DNA of 6,109 bases from Patescibacteria group bacterium UBA6899. GTDB taxonomy: Bacteria; Patescibacteriota; Minisyncoccia; Phycocordibacterales; UBA6899. The stretch spans positions 1-6,109 of the forward strand of contig DKBN01000035.1 of assembly GCA_002451235.1 (NCBI GenBank), written 5' to 3'. Shown in pieces: positions 2,793 to 6,109 of this stretch. The position numbers were made by a program, and so were the translations under genes. Within the stretch, counting starts at the first letter, position 1, and each line of letters starts with the position of its first letter. The notes below the pieces were generated by a model, which searched no databases, was not told the origin of the DNA, and was given only the letters and a program-made list of their open reading frames with translations.

Positions 2793-3476
2793 ATGCCAAC
2801 TCTTTACATCGTCGCGACGCCGATCGGAAATCTCGAGGATATCACCCTGCGCGCCCTACGCGTCCTTCAGGGGGTTGATGCAATCCTCTGCGAAGATACT
2901 CGCGTGACGAAGAGATTGCTTGAAAAATACGAATTCGACAAGCCGCTTATCTCATACCACGCGCAGTCAAAACTCTCGAAGGCCGAGCGGATCTTCGAGC
3001 TCTTGGAGCGTGGGAAGGATCTCGCGCTCGTTTCCGACGCTGGGACGCCCGCTATCTCTGATCCTGGTTGCCTCTTGGTCTCACAAGTGCGCGAACGTTT
3101 CGGCGAGAAAGTCGCGATCGTGCCGATCCCTGGTGCTTCAGCAGTGCTCGCTGCACTGTCTGCGTCAGGATTCCCGACGTCTGAATTCTTGTTTCTCGGA
3201 TTTCTTCCGCACAAGAAGGGGAGAGAAACGCTATTTAAAGAAATTGCAATATCGAAACGCACGGTGGTTTTCTATGAATCCGTCCATCGTTTTGAAAAGG
3301 CACTCGCTTCGCTCGCCGAACATCTTGAGCCACAGCGACGGATCGCCGTTGCGCGCGAGATCACAAAACTGCATGAAGAGGCTGTCGTCGGAGCGCTTTC
3401 TGAAGTCATTGAGCACTTCCGCGCCCACCCCGATCATATCCGTGGCGAATTCGTGGTGGTTGTACACGGTGCATAG
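2793..3476 (+). CDS. rsmI: 16S rRNA (cytidine(1402)-2'-O)-methyltransferase RsmI
   Basis: RsmI uses S-adenosylmethionine to add the 2'-O-methyl of 16S C1402 in the decoding centre. The family signatures are all present: ATPIGNLEDIT (8-18), CEDTR (33-37), ISYHAQSK (53-60), SDAGTPAISDPG (81-92, the cofactor-binding loop), IPGASAVLAAL (112-122), FLGFLP (134-139), FYESVHR (160-166) and AREITKLHEE (187-196). At 227 residues it is shorter than the roughly 285 residues of E. coli RsmI and lacks the C-terminal extension, ending just after GEFVVVV. The start at 2793 is preferred because AGAGGA lies about seven bases upstream; in-frame ATGs at 2685 and 2775 would add residues before the conserved MPTLYIVATPIG opening and lack such a site. 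It has no clear promoter of its own beyond the preceding terminator. Its substrate rRNA is encoded at the left edge of the window. Confidence 0.96.
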   Translation: MPTLYIVATPIGNLEDITLRALRVLQGVDAILCEDTRVTKRLLEKYEFDKPLISYHAQSKLSKAERIFELLERGKDLALVSDAGTPAISDPGCLLVSQVRERFGEKVAIVPIPGASAVLAALSASGFPTSEFLFLGFLPHKKGRETLFKEIAISKRTVVFYESVHRFEKALASLAEHLEPQRRIAVAREITKLHEEAVVGALSEVIEHFRAHPDHIRGEFVVVVHGA

Positions 3477-3491
3477 TTTGCGGGGCTACGC

Positions 3492-3497
3492 TATAAT
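3492..3497 (+). promoter_or_regulatory. Consensus -10 box implying a leaderless message
   Basis: A perfect TATAAT, preceded by CGC, ends six bases before the ATG at 3504, so the expected transcript start is the ATG itself. No Shine-Dalgarno precedes that ATG. No convincing -35 is seen 16-18 bases upstream, which weakens the call. Confidence 0.6.
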
Positions 3498-3503
3498 CCC
3501 CGT

Positions 3504-3953
3504 ATGTTGCGTAAGATCATCATGTCCCTGGGTGTGTTCATCGCGGTCCTTCCATATCTTGGCTTTCCACACTCGGTCAACAATTGGCTGTATTCCATCG
3601 CCGGGCTTTTGATCTTTTTCCTCCTTGTTTTCTCGAAGAAGACGAAACACATCCGGGTTCCGATCGAGCAGGAAGGAGTATCAGTCCCTATCGCCTCCAA
3701 TTTGATGTCCCATCATCACAATATGCATCGCGACAAGGAGGAGGTGGCCGAGGAAGTCTCCCGAGAACTTCCTGTCGAACACAAAAAAGAAGGACCCCCG
3801 CATCACGTCGAATTGACGACCCCGGAGATGTCGGTCGTCGGTATGGCGGAAGAGCATGATGCGTCGAGGGAGTCATTGTCACCCGCGCATCGCCCGAAGA
3901 CAAAAAGAAAAAAACGACCTGAAACAGGGGATCTCCCCGAGGGAGGAGGGTGA
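3504..3953 (+). CDS. Two-helix membrane protein with charged, His-rich tail, 149 residues
   Basis: The N-terminus holds two hydrophobic segments, about residues 5-21 (IIMSLGVFIAVLPYLGF) and 28-43 (WLYSIAGLLIFFLLVF), joined by a tight turn. From residue 45 the chain is hydrophilic and probably disordered: a basic stretch (KKTKHIRV), His clusters (HHHNMH at 70-75, PPHH at 98-101), an acidic segment (79-92), and a very basic end (KTKRKKRPE). The tail length and charge suggest a cytoplasmic side. Function unknown; small two-helix proteins of this kind are frequent in Patescibacteria. The gene lies 27 bases after rsmI and ends six bases before the glycoside hydrolase gene. The hydrolase's ribosome binding site is inside its last codons, so the two are very probably co-transcribed. 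Confidence 0.85.
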   Translation: MLRKIIMSLGVFIAVLPYLGFPHSVNNWLYSIAGLLIFFLLVFSKKTKHIRVPIEQEGVSVPIASNLMSHHHNMHRDKEEVAEEVSRELPVEHKKEGPPHHVELTTPEMSVVGMAEEHDASRESLSPAHRPKTKRKKRPETGDLPEGGG

Positions 3954-3959
3954 CCTTCT

Positions 3960-5219
3960 ATGATGCGATACTTTTTTTCGCTCGCGCTCCTCACGCTCCT
4001 TGTGGGCGGCGGGGCGGTCATGGTGCAGGGAAGAACCGGTGAAGGAACGCTGGTATATCGCGCAACAGACATCTTGAACACCTCAACGAGTTCCATTAGC
4101 ACGAGTACAACCTTAGCGATGGACGGCAAGGACGCGATCATCGTCCGGCATCTTGATACCCCTGACCCATTGAGGGGGATCTATATGACAAGCTGTGTGG
4201 CCGGAGACAAGGCATGGAGGGAGAGTCTGGTGAAATTCATCGGAGACACAGAACTCAACGCCTTGGTCATCGACATCAAGGATTACACAGGGAAGATCTC
4301 ATTTGATACTGGCGACCCGCGGTTTATCGTGAACTCGAAAGGGTGCAGCGTCAAGGACATGAAAGCATTCATCGCTGAACTTCACGACAAAGGGATCTAT
4401 GTCATCGGCAGGGTGACTGTCATGCAGGATGCGACATATCCGGCAGCCCACGCGGACGACGCGGTGAAACGCAAGTCGACCGACGCGATCTGGAAAGACA
4501 AGAAGGGTCTTACCTATGTCGATCCAGGGGCGACCGGATATTGGGATCATATGGTCGATCTCGCGAAGGACGCATACGCCACCGGGTTTGACGAGATCAA
4601 TTTCGATTACATTCGCTATCCGTCCGATGGAGATATGAAGGACATCAGGTTCCCGCGCTCTGGGACTTCTACAAAATCCGCCATGATGCGCGCGTTCTAT
4701 TCGTATCTCGGGGGACAGATGCACGCCGCTGGGATAAAAAGCTCCGCGGATCTGTTCGGCATGACCACAACGAACACCGACGATCTCAACATCGGCCAGA
4801 TCATCGAGCACGCGCTGCTTGCGTTCGACTACGTCGCGCCCATGGTCTATCCGTCCCATTACCCGCCGATGTTCAACGGATGGAAGGATCCCAACCTCGT
4901 GCCGGGCGAGGTAGTCAAATATTCGATGGAACATGCCGTCCTTCGCGCGAGGGCGCTTGAGAAAGAGGTGGCGGTCGAGGAAGGGAAATATCCCGCGCAT
5001 CCAGGAACGACCACGCCCCCATTCGCACCAACGGGAACGTTTGTGAAAAAGCTGCGTCCTTGGCTTCAGGATTTCCAATATGGTGGGCATTACGGGGAAA
5101 AAGAGGTGCGCGCGCAAATGCAGGCGGTATATGACACCGGACTCACTTCATGGATGGTCTGGGATCCCGCAAACAGGTATACGCGTAGTGCGTTCGATAT
5201 CAAAAGCATGGGCGATTAG
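3960..5219 (+). CDS. Secreted putative glycoside hydrolase (DUF4015-type), 419 residues
   Basis: The first 23 residues form a signal peptide or membrane anchor (hydrophobic core 5-22). A Ser/Thr-rich linker follows (41-51). The domain from about residue 72 (GIYMTSC) to the end has the pattern I associate with the DUF4015 putative glycosyl hydrolase family, a predicted TIM barrel: ALVIDIKDYTG (101-111), KGIYVIGRV (144-152), TGFDEINFDYIRYPSDG (208-224), SADLFGMTT (262-270), FDYVAPMVYPSHY (289-301) and LTSWMVWDPANRY (395-407). Acidic residues at the ends of predicted strands, such as D105, D108, E212 and D216, are catalytic candidates by position only. AGGAGG (3944-3949) is ten bases before the first of two adjacent ATGs. 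The substrate is unknown; cell-surface or host polysaccharide is a guess. Confidence 0.85.
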   Translation: MMRYFFSLALLTLLVGGGAVMVQGRTGEGTLVYRATDILNTSTSSISTSTTLAMDGKDAIIVRHLDTPDPLRGIYMTSCVAGDKAWRESLVKFIGDTELNALVIDIKDYTGKISFDTGDPRFIVNSKGCSVKDMKAFIAELHDKGIYVIGRVTVMQDATYPAAHADDAVKRKSTDAIWKDKKGLTYVDPGATGYWDHMVDLAKDAYATGFDEINFDYIRYPSDGDMKDIRFPRSGTSTKSAMMRAFYSYLGGQMHAAGIKSSADLFGMTTTNTDDLNIGQIIEHALLAFDYVAPMVYPSHYPPMFNGWKDPNLVPGEVVKYSMEHAVLRARALEKEVAVEEGKYPAHPGTTTPPFAPTGTFVKKLRPWLQDFQYGGHYGEKEVRAQMQAVYDTGLTSWMVWDPANRYTRSAFDIKSMGD

Positions 5220-5226
5220 GAAGAGA

Positions 5227-5295
5227 TTGACGAATCGTTGAAAATTACGCAGTATACGCTCTGGGTCTTTTGATCTTTTCAGTTTCAAAAAGGAG
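5227..5295 (+). promoter_or_regulatory. Possible weak promoter and strong ribosome binding site before the gene at 5301
   Basis: TTGACG (5227-5232) is followed after 20 bases by TATACG, a long spacer and a poor -10, so the promoter is doubtful. AAAAAGGAGG ends five bases before the ATG at 5301 and is a strong ribosome binding site. No terminator hairpin is seen after the hydrolase gene, so read-through from upstream is possible. Confidence 0.35.
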
Positions 5296-5300
5296 GATAC

Positions 5301-5708
5301 ATGCGTATCAAAGGATTTCCCGATACTGTCAGGCGGATGAAGCGTGTCATCGAAGGAGAACCGTCGACCATTGTGCCGGACACTTGTCGGTTGGGGCTCG
5401 ACCAGTACGAGGAATATCTGGTTCCGCAGGGTATTCAATTCGGGCAAGCGAGAGGGTACACGCTCGAGTTCGCTGCCGCGTGCCAGAGCAAAGAGATCCC
5501 GAATTGCATATTAGTGCTCGAGTGCCGGAAGAATTTTGGGGTGTTTAATCCGCATTACCCCGAATGCACATGCCACTGGGCGGTGCTGACGCGAGAACAA
5601 TACGACGAGTGGTACACCTTCCACGAGCTCCAACGTTCGTCCCGGGGATCGGTCAAGGTGGATATTGATTCGATCCTGAAGAATCGGATGGAGGCCGCAT
5701 ATGGATGA
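5301..5708 (+). CDS. Hypothetical 135-residue soluble protein with Cys/His-rich centre
   Basis: The start at 5301 is fixed by AAAAAGGAGG five bases upstream. The protein has no signal peptide or membrane segment. It holds six cysteines (29, 61, 69, 75, 89, 91) and a His/Cys cluster, HYPECTCH (85-92), which could bind a metal, though spacing matches no zinc motif I can name. Strand-like segments (GYTLEFAAAC, CILVLECR, CHWAVLT) and aromatic residues suggest a small alpha/beta fold. A helix-rich end (VDIDSILKNRMEAA) closes it. I do not recognise the family. Its stop codon overlaps the next gene by eight bases, so both are likely translated from one message and may act together. Confidence 0.8.
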   Translation: MRIKGFPDTVRRMKRVIEGEPSTIVPDTCRLGLDQYEEYLVPQGIQFGQARGYTLEFAAACQSKEIPNCILVLECRKNFGVFNPHYPECTCHWAVLTREQYDEWYTFHELQRSSRGSVKVDIDSILKNRMEAAYG

Positions 5709-5916
5709 TCCGCAAATCGATGCGTATCAAACGATGTCGACCACCGATCTGGAGAGGCTCTACGACGAGATGACAAGGAATCTTTCCTTCGAGGAAGAAG
5801 CCATTGCACGTTCCAATGCCCCGATCCCGAAGAGCGCATTCAAGCTTGCCGCCGCACAAGCGGTGTGGAAGATACTGCAGGATCGCCGTCGTGTCCCTTC
5901 TTTTTCTCTTAAGTAA
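5701..5916 (+). CDS. Hypothetical 71-residue helical protein
   Basis: ATG at 5701 lies inside the last codons of the preceding gene (eight-base overlap) and has GGAGG six bases upstream, within that gene. The product is acidic and mostly helical: STTDLERLYDEMTRNLSF (13-30), then FEEEAIARSN, a proline break (APIPKS), and a second helix (AFKLAAAQAVWKILQDRRR). It has no Cys, signal peptide or membrane segment. No family is recognised. Tight coupling to the Cys-rich protein and a shared terminator just after its stop point to a two-gene unit. Confidence 0.75.
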   Translation: MDDPQIDAYQTMSTTDLERLYDEMTRNLSFEEEAIARSNAPIPKSAFKLAAAQAVWKILQDRRRVPSFSLK

Positions 5917-5925
5917 GACAACGAT

Positions 5926-5961
5926 CCGCGGAGTGGCACGCCCACCCCGCGGTTCTTTTTT
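5926..5961 (+). terminator. Strong Rho-independent terminator
   Basis: CCGCGG-A-GTGG (5926-5936) pairs with CCAC-C-CCGCGG (5942-5952), ten pairs with one A-C mismatch and a five-base loop, followed by TTCTTTTTT. It ends the two-gene unit at 5301-5916. Confidence 0.85.
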
Positions 5962-5987
5962 GGATTCATGACCACTCGCGCTATAAT
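5960..5987 (+). promoter_or_regulatory. Promoter for the last gene, near-leaderless
   Basis: TATAAT (5982-5987), preceded by CGC as at 3489-3491, has TTGGAT 16 bases upstream (5960-5965) at the edge of the terminator T tract. The transcript should start near 5993-5994, three or four bases before the ATG at 5997. No Shine-Dalgarno could then fit. Confidence 0.6.
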
Positions 5988-5996
5988 TGAATGATC

Positions 5997-6109
5997 ATGG
6001 CTATCGGAGAGAAGATCAACTATTTCGCAGAGACCGACTACCGCGGCAAGCGCATCAAATTCGGCATCAAGGAGGCCGATCGTGCCCGCCACATGTACGT
6101 GATCGGAAA
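5997..6109 (+). CDS. N-terminus of a type IV secretion/conjugation-type DNA-binding ATPase (partial)
   Basis: Only 37 full codons are present before the window ends. The pattern FAETDYRGKRIKFGIK, then DRARHMYVIGK, matches what I recall of Patescibacterial proteins annotated as type IV secretion system DNA-binding or TraG/VirD4-like ATPases. In these a Walker A loop follows directly after YVIGK; the final GK would be its approach. In Gram-negative conjugation such ATPases couple or pump DNA or protein through a membrane channel; in this phylum the role is unsettled, with DNA uptake or pilus functions discussed. ATG 5997 is preferred to an in-frame ATG at 5991 because the predicted transcript start is near 5993. 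There is no Shine-Dalgarno. The Walker motifs themselves are outside the window, so the family call is moderate. Confidence 0.6.
   Translation, partial: MAIGEKINYFAETDYRGKRIKFGIKEADRARHMYVIG

Noticed and set aside
2920..3612. 230-codon plus-strand ORF overlapping rsmI
   Set aside because: Shadow frame of a clearly conserved gene; Ser/Arg-rich low-quality translation.
4299..5117. 272-codon minus-strand ORF antisense to the glycoside hydrolase
   Set aside because: Antisense shadow caused by codon bias; no ribosome binding site or domain seen.
1..6109. CRISPR array, insertion sequence or phage genes
   Set aside because: No regularly spaced repeats, transposase, integrase or structural phage protein can be found on either strand.

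Overview
The window most likely comes from a member of the Candidate Phyla Radiation (Patescibacteria, Parcubacteria-like). The evidence is a short RsmI that ends after the catalytic domain, a secreted DUF4015-type glycoside hydrolase, a last gene that opens like the conjugation-type ATPases common in that group, and many tiny genes with no clear relatives. This is inference from remembered family features; no database search was possible.

Layout. Positions 1-60 are the 3' end of a 16S rRNA gene on the + strand. Helix 45 and its GGAA loop are intact, but the anti-Shine-Dalgarno tail reads AUUCC instead of CCUCC. No 23S or 5S gene follows in the remaining 6 kb, so the 16S gene appears unlinked. 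Positions 61-505 hold trailer hairpins and a terminator, but no credible gene.

Positions 506-2731 form an island of very small genes. There is a 107-residue protein (-) and a 56-residue two-helix membrane protein (+) driven by overlapping divergent promoters; a three-gene operon (-) of 58, 66 and 46 residues linked by ATGA stop/start overlaps; a 98-residue gene (-) that may be expressed together with an upstream overlapping frame; a tRNA-Ile(GAU) gene (-) set in a long inverted repeat and flanked by broken copies of itself; and a 47-residue membrane protein (+). Several of these, including the 56- and 47-residue genes and the 58-residue operon gene, are too short to be found by length-based gene calling. 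They are supported by start sites, promoters and terminators. Two hairpins of the same design, with compensatory base changes, follow two of the minus-strand units.

Positions 2793-5916 (+) are more conventional: rsmI (16S rRNA C1402 2'-O-methyltransferase), a two-helix membrane protein with a long charged tail, a secreted putative glycoside hydrolase, and an overlapping pair of unknown cytoplasmic proteins closed by a strong terminator. From 5997 the window enters a partial gene resembling a type IV secretion DNA-binding ATPase.

Two modes of translation start seem to coexist. Most genes have a GGAGG-type ribosome binding site. At least one gene (3504), and possibly those at 2165 and 5997, has a -10 box placed so that the message would start at or within a few bases of the ATG. 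This matters because the only 16S 3' end visible has a changed anti-Shine-Dalgarno.
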